64,000 nt of DNA from Spartobacteria bacterium. GTDB taxonomy: Bacteria; Verrucomicrobiota; Verrucomicrobiia; Chthoniobacterales; UBA10450. The stretch is taken from positions 221,645-285,644 of the forward strand of contig PMTM01000003.1 in the NCBI GenBank assembly GCA_003167365.1, in the 5' to 3' direction. The number at the start of each line of letters is the position of its first letter. Position 1 is the stretch's first letter. The translations under genes and the position numbers were made by a program. The notes beneath the pieces are model-generated. The model made no database searches. It was not told the DNA's origin and worked only from the letters and a program-made list of their open reading frames with translations. Positions 1-8,651 of this stretch are shown here, piece by piece.

Positions 1-2190
1 GCCGCCATTGGTGATGTTGAGCGTGCCGGTGCCAGACTCGCCGACAGCAAGACTGCCGCTATTGGTCCAAGTCGATAACGTGCCAGCTACCGACACCGTG
101 CCAGTAGAACCAGATTGATTGCCGATTGTGCCATCGGTGTTTGAGACTAATGCTCCGTGAGTAATGTTGAGCGTACCGGTGCCGGACTCACCTACTGTTA
201 AAGTGCCGCTGTTGGTCCACCCGGAGACAAAGATACCAGACTGGCCATCCACGGTCACTGTTCCCGTAGATCCAGTGGCGTTCCCAATAATGCCGTTCAC
301 GTCTGAGACGCCAGCGCCATTAGTGACATTGAGCGTACCTGTACCCGAATCTCCAACCGTAAGATTACCGCTATTGGTCCACTGGGAAGGAGAAATCGTA
401 GCGGTGCCGTCCACGGTCACTGTTCCCGTAGAACCAGACTCAGAGCCGATTATACCGTCGGTATTCGAGACTGCGCCACCATTCGTAATGTGAAGTGTGC
501 CATCGCCGCCGTCGCCAATAGTGAGCGTGCCGCTGTTGGTCCAGGTCGAATTGGTTCCATCGACATTTACGATTCCGACCCCTCGGTCGGGGCTCACATG
601 AACGCCAACGTAACCATCCGTATCCGAGACCGCGCCGCCATTCGTGATGTTAAGTGTACCCGTGCCTTTGCCGCCTACGTCAAGCTCGCCGCTGATCTTC
701 CACGTCGATGTTGGCCCGTCCACAGTGACCATGGCGGTAGACTCGCCGCTGTAAGCGATGTCGCCGAAGTCGCTCGTAACCGCGCCGCCGTTTGTGATGC
801 CAAGCGTGCCGTAGCCGAGGTAGAGCTGGCCGCTGACGGTCAAGGTTGAGCCGGTACCATCAACCGTCACCGTGCTGGCAGGGCCATTGCCAATGTATAG
901 GTCAGCACTCGAAACCGCGCCGCCATTGGTGATGTTCAACGTGCCGGTGCCACTTTCGCCGACGGTCAGATCACCGCTGTTAGTCCACGTGGAAAGATCG
1001 CCGTCGACTGTCACCCGGCCGTTCGAGCCCGCGGAAAATCCGATTTCGCCGTCGGTGTCCGAAACCTTTGCGCCATCCTGAAAGTCAAGCGTTCCAATGC
1101 CGCCGTATCCGACGTAGAGCGCACCGGAATTGGTCCACGACGCTACGATACTGGCGATGGTGACCGCGCCGTTCGATCCCGCGTTGTATCCAATGTAACC
1201 AATCGTGTTCGAGACCACGCCGCCGTCGGTGATGTTCAGCGTGCCATTGCCGCTCAGACCCACTGTTAAGGTAGCGCTGTTTGTCCAGGTCGAGCCGACG
1301 CCGTCTACGCTTACCATCCCGGTCGAGCCTGCGGCGTTTCCAATCGTGCCATCCGTGTTCGAGACCGCGCCGCCGTTGGTAATGCCCAACGTGGCGTTAC
1401 CGGTATTTCCGACGTAGAGATAACCGTTGTTTGTCCAAATCGAGCCTGTACCATCGACTGTAACGGTGCCGCTGGCGCCAGCGCTGGTGCCGGTGCTAAT
1501 GATGCCATTGAGGTTTGAGACCTTGCCGCCGTTTGTGATGTGCACTGTGCCGCTGCCCTCCCCACCAACGAAAAGATTGTTACTATTCGTCCAGGTCGAA
1601 CCCAGGCCATCGACTGTCACCGTTCCAGTGGAACCGGCCGCGTTGGCAATGCTTGCAATGGAACCGACCGAAACTACGGCGCCATCGGTGATGTTGAGCG
1701 TGCCGGTGCCGGCGTTCGCCACGGTCAGGTCGCCACTCATTGTCCATTCAGACGAAAAAATAATGAAGCCACCGTCCACGGTTACTGTCCCATGGGATCC
1801 AGCCGCATTGCCAATAATTCCGTTGACGCTGCCAATCGACCCCGCGAGGGAGATTTGCATCGTTCCAGTTCCAGCATCGCCCACCGTGATATCTCCGCTG
1901 GCCGTAAGCGAACCGATAATAAGCGGTACAGATAGATTGCCGGAGTCACCGGCGTTGAGACCAAGAAAGACATTGTTGGCGGTGTCGCTCGAATTGATTG
2001 AAGCGGTTCCGCCATTGTTAATCTGTGCATCGGTGGTCGAATTGGGCACACCGTTATCCCAATTCCCCGCGGTTTCCCAATTGCCGGTCGCGTCAGTCCA
2101 GGTGGTGGTTTGGGCAAAAATTGGCGAGGCCAACCATGTGATGGCGCCGAAAAACAATGCGACGGCGACTTCGCGGTGACGTGATTTCAT
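1..2190 (-). CDS. Autotransporter-type strand-repeat secreted protein (5' part, runs off the window)
   Basis: The minus strand is open without a stop from ATG at 2190 to the window edge (730 codons), so only the N-terminal part is seen. The start has an AGGAGA Shine-Dalgarno just upstream. The N-terminus is a signal peptide (MKSRHREVAVALFFGAIT, cleavage after IFAQ), followed by a TTTWTDATGNWETAGNWDNG segment typical of autotransporter-associated strand-repeat proteins. The rest is about 12 degenerate repeats of roughly 50-53 residues with the pattern GTVTVDG-GSTWTNSG-LTVG-SGTGTLNITNGG-VSNT-G-IG. Such repeats build a parallel beta-helix in surface or secreted passenger proteins. The missing C-terminus would show whether an autotransporter barrel or a sorting tag is present. 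Function is unknown; adhesion or extracellular structure is an inference. Confidence 0.85.
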   Translation of the reverse strand, partial: MKSRHREVAVALFFGAITWLASPIFAQTTTWTDATGNWETAGNWDNGVPNSTTDAQINNGGTASINSSDTANNVFLGLNAGDSGNLSVPLIIGSLTASGDITVGDAGTGTMQISLAGSIGSVNGIIGNAAGSHGTVTVDGGFIIFSSEWTMSGDLTVANAGTGTLNITDGAVVSVGSIASIANAAGSTGTVTVDGLGSTWTNSNNLFVGGEGSGTVHITNGGKVSNLNGIISTGTSAGASGTVTVDGTGSIWTNNGYLYVGNTGNATLGITNGGAVSNTDGTIGNAAGSTGMVSVDGVGSTWTNSATLTVGLSGNGTLNITDGGVVSNTIGYIGYNAGSNGAVTIASIVASWTNSGALYVGYGGIGTLDFQDGAKVSDTDGEIGFSAGSNGRVTVDGDLSTWTNSGDLTVGESGTGTLNITNGGAVSSADLYIGNGPASTVTVDGTGSTLTVSGQLYLGYGTLGITNGGAVTSDFGDIAYSGESTAMVTVDGPTSTWKISGELDVGGKGTGTLNITNGGAVSDTDGYVGVHVSPDRGVGIVNVDGTNSTWTNSGTLTIGDGGDGTLHITNGGAVSNTDGIIGSESGSTGTVTVDGTATISPSQWTNSGNLTVGDSGTGTLNVTNGAGVSDVNGIIGNATGSTGTVTVDGQSGIFVSGWTNSGTLTVGESGTGTLNITHGALVSNTDGTIGNQSGSTGTVSVAGTLSTWTNSGSLAVGESGTGTLNITNGG

Positions 2191-2389
2191 GTGTTATTTC
2201 TCCTGACGCTGGGTAGGGGCGGACACCGGCCATTCAATTCGAAAACGAGCCGATGTCGAGTTGAAAATATGAATGAGACGACAGGCTGCGCCCTTCGCGT
2301 CAAACGATTTTCGCATCGTCAGGCCGGCGCCAATTCAATGCGTGGTTCAACGATTTGCCATTGATCCAAAGCGCCGAGCAACGGTATCC

Positions 2390-2458
2390 GGTGTAGTGGC
2401 GGTCGCCGCGGCGACCGCATTCTTTCGGCTTCAGCGCGTGAGGACACGCGCCTACATC
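2390..2458. repeat. Palindromic dispersed element in the repeat protein/coaE gap
   Basis: The gap 2191-2485 carries no gene I can support. It holds an element that starts GGTGTAGTGGCGG and ends CGCCTACATC. It contains a perfect 20-bp palindrome, GCGGTCGCCGCGGCGACCGC, and a second hairpin GCGCGTG-agga-CACGCGC. Related sequences occur at 7879-7931 (inside a gene) and near 10442-10475, so I treat it as one member of a dispersed palindromic family. Confidence 0.6.
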
Positions 2459-2485
2459 TGCCGCGGTCGCGACGATCTCAATACA

Positions 2486-3082
2486 TCATGCGCGCAAAAG
2501 TTGCATCAGAGCCGCAGCCTGCTCCGCCAAAACTGATCGATCGCCGTTGTTCCAAATCACGTGATCCGCGCGTTTTATTTTTTCGGTTAACGGCATTTGC
2601 GAATCAATCATTTGTCCGGCGATCGCGCGATCAATCCGGCCGCGTGTCAAAAGACGCGCGACCTGGATCTCGCGCGAACACGCGACCACGACGACGTGGT
2701 CGCACAAGGCTTCACCGCCGGTTTCATAAAGAAGCGGAATATCAGCGAAGAAAAATTCGGGCGTGTGGCGATGCTTTTCGGCTTCCGCGCTCCATTGCCG
2801 GCGAATCCGCGGATGAAGAATCTTTTCGAGCGCACTTTTCTTGGCAGCGTCATGAAAGATGATGGCGCGCAGTCTCTCCCGATCCAACGCGCCACCGGGA
2901 AAATAAGTTTCCGGACCGAACTCGTGCTGCAACTCCTCCTTAACTTGCGGATCGAGATCGACCAGGTCGCGGGCCGATTTATCGGCGTTAAAAAAATTCG
3001 CGTCCGGACAAAGTTTTCTCAGACATTCGCAAAATGTCGTCTTACCCGTAGAAATCCCGCCCGTGATTCCGATGGCCGGCAT
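2486..3082 (-). CDS. coaE: Dephospho-CoA kinase
   Basis: CoaE phosphorylates the ribose 3' hydroxyl of dephospho-CoA with ATP, the last step of coenzyme A synthesis in the cytoplasm. The protein (198 aa) begins MPAIGITGGISTGKTTF; the P-loop GGISTGKT is at residues 8-15, and the family motifs NADKSARDLVD, HPRIRRQW and DIPLLYETGGE follow in order. Length matches the usual 190-210 aa. The frame stays open upstream to 3148, but the added residues are not family-like, so I chose the ATG at 3082, which puts the P-loop in its normal place. The Shine-Dalgarno is weak. It stands alone between the repeat-protein gene and a broken protease gene. Confidence 0.93.
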   Translation of the reverse strand: MPAIGITGGISTGKTTFCECLRKLCPDANFFNADKSARDLVDLDPQVKEELQHEFGPETYFPGGALDRERLRAIIFHDAAKKSALEKILHPRIRRQWSAEAEKHRHTPEFFFADIPLLYETGGEALCDHVVVVACSREIQVARLLTRGRIDRAIAGQMIDSQMPLTEKIKRADHVIWNNGDRSVLAEQAAALMQLLRA

Positions 3083-3171
3083 TGCTATCTTATAACACTT
3101 GGTTAGGCCTAAAACAGCTATGGGTTCCGGAACCCTCATCACCGGCAATCTCGATCGGAGCAGGCCGCGAA

Positions 3172-4133
3172 TTATTTCGCGCTGGCGAAATACAGCTTTT
3201 GCTGACCGAAATCGATAATGCCCCAGTTCTGCCCGAGAACATCCATGCCCAGGAGTCCGATCACCTTGCCTCCGCTGATGGTGTAAAAGCTGCCCGGGCT
3301 CAATGTTATATCGGGCGGATGCATGGCTACTCCGCCAATCTTAAAACTGCGTGCCCTGGTCAATCTCATTTGGTTGGCCACTCCGGCGGCATCGATCATT
3401 GAAATTCCGGAGGCGTAGCCGCTGTCCTTCATCTGCGCAGCAAATCGAGTATCCACGACGCTGAACGTACATCCGGTATCGATGACCATTTTGCCGGTTA
3501 CGCCATTGATCTCCACATCCACCTGGAAGTGGCCGTGCCCGCCCCACGTGATTGGAACTTCTGAAAGTCCTACCGCTTTCAACGCCGATCCGAGCAAGGC
3601 GCGGCGTCCTATTCCAGGCGGCCGCAAATAAAGACGGAGGGTTTCCAGATCAACAATGGCCGAGTTGGTGTGCAAAAAGCTCGCGCCGACGAAACCGCTT
3701 GCCCCGACAGAGCGGCGTATCTGCTCATTTCTCAATGCTCCGATTGTTCCAACAAAGAGAGGCACTCCCTTTATCTGAACATTGCCCAGCACCACTAATC
3801 CGGCCGTTCCTTTCCGGAAGGCCGTTCGGGCCCCGCTCGCACTCACGGCCGCACCCTTAATCGCTTGCAGGGGCAAGTTCAAAGACATCGCGTAACTGCT
3901 GTCCAACGAAATGCCGTCAATGCCCCATCCGTGTCCAGCACCAGCTTGGCATCGCGACCGTTTATGTTCCCGCGAACGACCAAGCTGTTTGGCAAAGGCC
4001 GGCTGATTGGCACCATCCCATAGCCGTCGCGTGCCAGGACCGAGAGATTGAGCGGTGCCTTTGCCTTGGCCGCAGAGAGACAAAGTTCGACTGCGCCAAG
4101 ACCGAGAAGGACTACCAAAACTCGCAAACGCAT
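3172..4133 (-). pseudogene. Frameshifted two-domain retropepsin-like aspartyl protease
   Basis: Two overlapping minus-strand frames join into one protein. The upstream frame starts MRLRVLVVLLGLGAV (signal peptide) and reads to NGRDAKLVLDT, the first aspartyl-protease motif. The downstream frame continues GIDGISLDSSYAM and carries a second domain with GKMVIDTGCTFSVVDTRFA and a C-terminal GLLGMDVLGQNWGIIDF. The joint lies near 3936-3945; adding one G to the run GACACGGATGGGG would restore DTG and a continuous frame of about 320 aa. So a one-base deletion sits in the first catalytic motif. The second DTG and its hydrophobic-hydrophobic-Gly partner are intact. It could be a true pseudogene or an assembly error. 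Native relatives are periplasmic clan AA proteases with repeated domains. Confidence 0.75.
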
Positions 4134-4251
4134 TCGCGGATAAACGGTCTCACGGGAGGAACTGTGCATTGCGCCCGCACCATATCGATGCCGCGATTTC
4201 ACGACAATAAAAAAGGAGCGGGGTGCCGGTCCTAATTCCACCAAGGGCACG

Positions 4252-6825
4252 TCATTTCTTATACATTGGCGTTTCCGGCAGCACCGGAGGCTGGACACCG
4301 TCCTGTTCCTCTTCTTCCTCGGCCTGATTAAGCGGTTGTCCCGCCGGGTTTACCAGCCGTGCTGTCACGAAGATAATCAAGTTTCGTTTGATGTGCTGAT
4401 CGACATTCGTCCGAAACAATCTCCCAATAATCGGAATATCGCCAATGATCGGCGTGCGATCTTCCACCTTCTGCACATCCTCGCGCATCAATCCGCCGAG
4501 GACAACGGTTTGCCCGTCCCACACGCTCACGCTGGTCGTGACTTTGCGCGCGCTGAATACCGGCTGGTTGATCACGTTCGGCGTCAGGACCTGAGTTTGC
4601 GAGACTCCCAATAAGTTGGTCGAGAAAGTTTGGATGGGACTGCCGTAATTGATGAAGCCTTCAAACTCAACTACCTGCGGAACGAGATTCAAATCGATCG
4701 TCACTCCGTCCGGCCCGACGACTGGCTCGACCTCGAGCGTTACGCCTGTGTTTCTCGTCTCGAACGCTGTCGGCGTAGTGGGCGTCACGGGGAAAGAAGT
4801 GGCGTTCACGGTTTGCCCTGGAACGAGGGCGGTGCTGTTTGGATTGTTAAACGACTGCGGAATCTGCGGCGGTTGAAATTGGGTCGGGTAACGGAACTCG
4901 CGCACGATCTCAATCACCGCGCGCTGGCCGCTTTTGGTTGTGACGCGCGGAGCCGAAAGAAGATCGACGCCTTTTTTCTGATTGAGCGCGCGAACAACAA
5001 CTTGGAATTGTGGATCGGTGAAAACACCGGCTAATCCAAAAATTCCCGGCGCCACCGAAGTTGCGCCATTTGTCGGAAAAAGAAGGGCGTCGATCGCGTT
5101 TGCACTAATCGCAAGATTGCCGCTGCGGTTCCCGGCCGTAACTGGGTTTTGGCCGACGGCGGCTCCTGATGAAGAAGCAAACGGGTAATCTGCGGGATTA
5201 ACCGCCGGCGATGTTCCCGCGGTACCTCCCGCTCCAAAGACTCTGTGGTTGCCGACATTGAACTGCCCTAGCAGCCAATCGAAACCCAACTCCTTGAGAT
5301 TGTTTTGCGTGATCTCGATGAACTTGGATTCTATCTCGACTTGTTTCGGCCCCGAAGCGCTCGCCTGTTCAACTAAAGCATCAACGAGTTCGAGATTGTC
5401 TTGCGTATTGCGCACAATCAGACGGCTGCTTTGCGGAAGAAAATTCGCGCTCGCGCCCGGCGGGAACGGCACGCCCTGGCTTTCGAGAAATTCTTTTGCT
5501 CCTTCGCGTTTTACAAGTTGATGACCGCCGGTGGATTCTTGCGTGTCCTTAGCAGTTCCTCCGGCTCCAGCCGCGGCCTTCGCGGGTTGATTCAGCGCTG
5601 ACGCACCGGCGTTTACCGTACCGATAATGAAGTCGGGCGGAACGCGGTATTCCTTTGTGATCAAGTCGTTGCTCTGCTCGCTCAGCGGAATAATTGAGAC
5701 CGCGTAGGGTTCGATCTTAACTTTCAAACCAGCTTGGCTCGCGATGTAGCGCAAAGCTTCACCCAACGGTATTTCATTCAGAGTGATGGTAATGCGTGCA
5801 TCCGTCGTCGAAGCAGAGCGTGTTTCTAGTGAAGCTCCGGGCGACGGCGAAGTGGTTGGCGCGTTTGTGTCTGAAGAGCGTCCTCCCGGACCGAGTCGCA
5901 AGACAATATCGACGCCTTTCCTTCCCTCGGTTGCAGGATCGTTATCCGTCGCTTGTTGCCGAAGAAAATCGATCGCTTCCCGAATGCTCGCGTCACGAAA
6001 CTCGATTCGCGGAATGACGATCGTGTTTAGCTTGTTGGAAATCCGAGCTGTGCCAGTAGCGTCTCTTCGGAAGGCGTCGACGATTGGAGTAACTGTCTGG
6101 CCATATTGTCGAACTGGTTCTTCCCAACCCTTTTCGATCTGCCAAAGCTGGCGCGAGCGCGTCTCATTGTATGCTTCCTCGCCATAATGATATTTCGTCA
6201 GGTTGATCTTTTCCTGGCCGCGTCTGGCGGCAGCGTTGTACGGATCCAAAGCCAGCACCTGCTCGTATTTCTTGAACGCGAGATCGTAACGCCCGGAGCC
6301 GTAGTAGCCGTCAGCTTCCGTGAGCAGTTTTCTCACTTCCTCAACTTTGGCGACGAACTTCGAGCCCATCGTCTTGTTGAAGGAACCGGGTTCTTGCAAG
6401 TGCGCGAGCAATTCTGCGGCCGGACGACAGTTGGGATCGTAACGCTCGTCCAAACACTCGCGCAGGATAAATTCGGCGTCGGCATATTTGGTTTCTGCAA
6501 TTCGTTGCTCTGCCAGTTTCACTCCGCTCTGACAAAAACCCTCAATCGCTTCATCGTGCGACTTGTTGGATGTCACCGCGTCCGGCAGGAAAACAAGCGC
6601 GCTGCGAAACTCCTCGTGCGCGAGCGTGAAATTCTTTTCCCGCATCGCTGCTTGGGCACGGGCCAGGGCTTCTTCGCCTTGCGGCAACGCAGCTTTCCGG
6701 CGCGCCACTTCGCGATGCGCGATGCGTTCCGCATTTTGCGCAGAGGCCGCAACACCTAACAATATTTCCGAACAGATGACCGCGCTGCAAAGAGCGGTCT
6801 TTGCCACAAACCAAATTCTTTTCAT
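4252..6825 (-). CDS. Secretin, outer-membrane channel of a type IV pilus-like machine (Amuc_1098-like)
   Basis: 857 aa. A signal peptide (cleaved near VAASAQ) is followed by a tetratricopeptide-type region (about residues 45-215), a secretin N0/STN-like domain (IPRIEFRDASIREAIDFLRQ to LKVKIEPYAVSIIPL), an N1-type ring domain (LIVRNTQDNLELVDALVEQA) and the C-terminal secretin pore domain with GQTVVLGGLMRED and TPIIGDIPIIGRLFR. Secretins form gated outer-membrane rings for pili or type II secretion. It is the last gene of a four-gene operon after the PilM/PilN, Amuc_1100-like and Amuc_1099-like genes, separated from the latter by 8 bp. TPR repeats before the secretin domain and the gene order match Akkermansia Amuc_1098. 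No pilin, PilB or PilC gene is nearby. Confidence 0.92.
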   Translation of the reverse strand: MKRIWFVAKTALCSAVICSEILLGVAASAQNAERIAHREVARRKAALPQGEEALARAQAAMREKNFTLAHEEFRSALVFLPDAVTSNKSHDEAIEGFCQSGVKLAEQRIAETKYADAEFILRECLDERYDPNCRPAAELLAHLQEPGSFNKTMGSKFVAKVEEVRKLLTEADGYYGSGRYDLAFKKYEQVLALDPYNAAARRGQEKINLTKYHYGEEAYNETRSRQLWQIEKGWEEPVRQYGQTVTPIVDAFRRDATGTARISNKLNTIVIPRIEFRDASIREAIDFLRQQATDNDPATEGRKGVDIVLRLGPGGRSSDTNAPTTSPSPGASLETRSASTTDARITITLNEIPLGEALRYIASQAGLKVKIEPYAVSIIPLSEQSNDLITKEYRVPPDFIIGTVNAGASALNQPAKAAAGAGGTAKDTQESTGGHQLVKREGAKEFLESQGVPFPPGASANFLPQSSRLIVRNTQDNLELVDALVEQASASGPKQVEIESKFIEITQNNLKELGFDWLLGQFNVGNHRVFGAGGTAGTSPAVNPADYPFASSSGAAVGQNPVTAGNRSGNLAISANAIDALLFPTNGATSVAPGIFGLAGVFTDPQFQVVVRALNQKKGVDLLSAPRVTTKSGQRAVIEIVREFRYPTQFQPPQIPQSFNNPNSTALVPGQTVNATSFPVTPTTPTAFETRNTGVTLEVEPVVGPDGVTIDLNLVPQVVEFEGFINYGSPIQTFSTNLLGVSQTQVLTPNVINQPVFSARKVTTSVSVWDGQTVVLGGLMREDVQKVEDRTPIIGDIPIIGRLFRTNVDQHIKRNLIIFVTARLVNPAGQPLNQAEEEEEQDGVQPPVLPETPMYKK

Positions 6826-6833
6826 AGGGGGGA

Positions 6834-7775
6834 CTACGGTGTGAACGAACCGATTTCGATCGGCTCGCCGGGTTTCTGCGTGTTCACGATCACCGCCTTG
6901 GCCGGTTGAACGTCTATCAGTTTATATTTTATTTGTTCCTCTGGGTTCAATGAAAATTCCTGGTCCTTTCGCACTTGGAACTCGCGGCCCTCGCCCCACG
7001 AATAGATAAAGGTCGCGACCGACTCCGGTGAGGTTGCGACTTTCTCCTTTGTTAACGCGAGTCGCTGTTTCGTTTCCTCCTGCTCGAGCGTCAGTTCGGA
7101 AAGATCGACATCGGTTCCATATTTATCCGGCTGATATTTCTCCGTAAATTTTACGATCTTGAACCGGGTTCCGCGGATGGTGTCGCCATTTTTCAGGAAC
7201 TGGGTCGGCTGTTTCAGATCGATCGTATTGATCGCGTAACTGTCGCCCACCCACGACGAAAACATCAGCCGGAATGGCTCTTCGGTGGCCGATTTCAGTT
7301 TCAACTTCGTCACGTAATCAGGATGCGAATTTCTGTTGGTCGGGTCGGAGTGCTCCTGCCATTCGTCGAGATTTGTAAATCCGTCACGATCGGAGTCTTG
7401 CTCGAGCACGTCGCCTTCCGCGATCGGCAAGCTGAATTGCTCCAGCCACTCGTTCGGCACCGGCGGGTGCACTTCCGTCGTCTCCAACGTGGCCAACAAA
7501 CCATTCGCTCCGACAAAATGTTTTTCCGGAACAAAAAGCCCGGAGCGACCGCTGAACGTCCATTGCGGTGGGCGATTAAGTTTTTGCCGCGCCGCTTCAA
7601 TCTCAACCGCCTTCGCCGGAGGCGAAGCCGTTTTCGGCGCTAGCGCGGTCTGCGACGCGGCGAACTCTGTTTGGAAGTGCGCGCTCTTGCGCCAAACCGA
7701 GGCTAAACAAAGCAAAAGAAACGCCGCCGCCGCAATCAATGCAACGCGATCGTAATGTGCGCGGATCCAGTCCAT
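6834..7775 (-). CDS. Inner-membrane-anchored pilus-locus protein (Amuc_1099-like)
   Basis: 313 aa with a single N-terminal membrane anchor (residues 12-27, VALIAAAAFLLLCLAS) and a periplasmic remainder. Residues near 118-135 read DSDRDGFTNLDEW, a calcium-binding loop of the thrombospondin type 3 / EF-hand kind. The C-terminal half (LKLKSATEEPFRLMF onward) resembles beta-rich periplasmic domains of pilus assembly factors by pattern only. It is placed between the Amuc_1100-like gene (3 bp gap) and the secretin (8 bp gap), so it is co-transcribed and probably links inner-membrane parts to the channel, as PilP does in classical systems. That role is inferred from position; homology to Amuc_1099 needs a profile search. 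Confidence 0.75.
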   Translation of the reverse strand: MDWIRAHYDRVALIAAAAFLLLCLASVWRKSAHFQTEFAASQTALAPKTASPPAKAVEIEAARQKLNRPPQWTFSGRSGLFVPEKHFVGANGLLATLETTEVHPPVPNEWLEQFSLPIAEGDVLEQDSDRDGFTNLDEWQEHSDPTNRNSHPDYVTKLKLKSATEEPFRLMFSSWVGDSYAINTIDLKQPTQFLKNGDTIRGTRFKIVKFTEKYQPDKYGTDVDLSELTLEQEETKQRLALTKEKVATSPESVATFIYSWGEGREFQVRKDQEFSLNPEEQIKYKLIDVQPAKAVIVNTQKPGEPIEIGSFTP

Positions 7776-7778
7776 CGT

Positions 7779-8651
7779 TCAAAACACCAATCGCAAAATC
7801 TCGATCCTGGCTGACGTCTCGATGTGTTCGTTGCCAACAATGAAATTCAACGCCGCGTTGCCCGCCGGCTTCGCTCCCAGCGGTATAGTGGCGGCTGTCT
7901 CAGCCGCATTTCCAGGCGCGGCCGCTACTTGTTCTCGCGCCGGGCCTTTCTCTTTCTCATTTCGTACATGTAGCGTGCGAATGATGTAGAGCTGTTGATT
8001 CGCGCTCGCGATTTCATTCAGGACCTTCCGCGCGGCTGAAGGCGCGGAGACGAAAGTCAGCTCAACAATGTTACGTTCGATCATTTTCGGCCGGGCCATC
8101 GCAGCGTTGCCACGCTCTTCCGGCAACGACGTTCGTCGAAGCGCACTCAGCGAATCGACTCGTGCGTCGATCAAAATATTCACGAGCAATTCCACCTGTG
8201 CGAGTTCCTGTCCGAGCAGCGGCGCAACCTCGTTATTTGGCAGCGCCGCGGTGAATTCATCGAAGCTAAGATGAAAATTATCCGGCAGCTTCACTTTGCT
8301 CGCTCGCGCTTTCTCTGTGCTCGCAATCATGGCCTGCCGCAATCGCGACTGAAACTCGTTCGGTGCCAGCGGAACTACCGGCAGCGAATGCTCTTTCAGT
8401 TCTTCCTTAAACTTGGCGAGACCGCCGCCGTAATTGTCGACGCCCGTCTTCAGCTTGCGATAATTCGCATCGCTCGGAAATGGATCGAGCCGCTCCAGTC
8501 GATTTCGTTCCGCGGCCGTTTCGCGACAACGCGCGGAAACTTCCTTGTAATTGCTCTTCGCGGTAAAAAGAAAGGAAACCGCGACCAAAGTGCAGATCCC
8601 GAACACAATGAGAAATCTCCCCAACCACCGATTCTCTTGGAACAAACTCAT
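7779..8651 (-). CDS. Amuc_1100-like pilus-locus membrane protein
   Basis: 290 aa. The start is ATG at 8651, which overlaps the TGA of the PilM gene as ATGA; an upstream ATG at 8705 lies inside the PilM gene and is rejected. One membrane segment (LGRFLIVFGICTLVAVSFLF) is followed by a long helical, coiled-coil-like region (YKEVSARCRETAAERNRLERL) and a C-terminal alpha/beta region. This is the layout of Akkermansia Amuc_1100 and, more distantly, PilO. A low-complexity linker near the C-terminus (AAAPGNAAETAATIPLGA) is encoded by a copy of a dispersed palindromic element at 7879-7931. Family assignment rests on locus order, length and architecture. Confidence 0.78.
   Translation of the reverse strand: MSLFQENRWLGRFLIVFGICTLVAVSFLFTAKSNYKEVSARCRETAAERNRLERLDPFPSDANYRKLKTGVDNYGGGLAKFKEELKEHSLPVVPLAPNEFQSRLRQAMIASTEKARASKVKLPDNFHLSFDEFTAALPNNEVAPLLGQELAQVELLVNILIDARVDSLSALRRTSLPEERGNAAMARPKMIERNIVELTFVSAPSAARKVLNEIASANQQLYIIRTLHVRNEKEKGPAREQVAAAPGNAAETAATIPLGAKPAGNAALNFIVGNEHIETSARIEILRLVF
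7879..7931. repeat. Dispersed palindromic element lying in frame inside the Amuc_1100-like gene
   Basis: On the plus strand the element reads GGTATAGTGGCGGCTG ... CAGCCGC and closes with GCGGCCGCTACTTG; its ends are imperfect inverted repeats (TAGTGGCGGC against GTAGCGGCCGC). The core GGCTG-tct-CAGCC is a hairpin. It resembles the element at 2390-2458. Read on the minus strand it is open and encodes a flexible Ala/Thr-rich linker, so its presence does not break the host gene. Confidence 0.5.
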
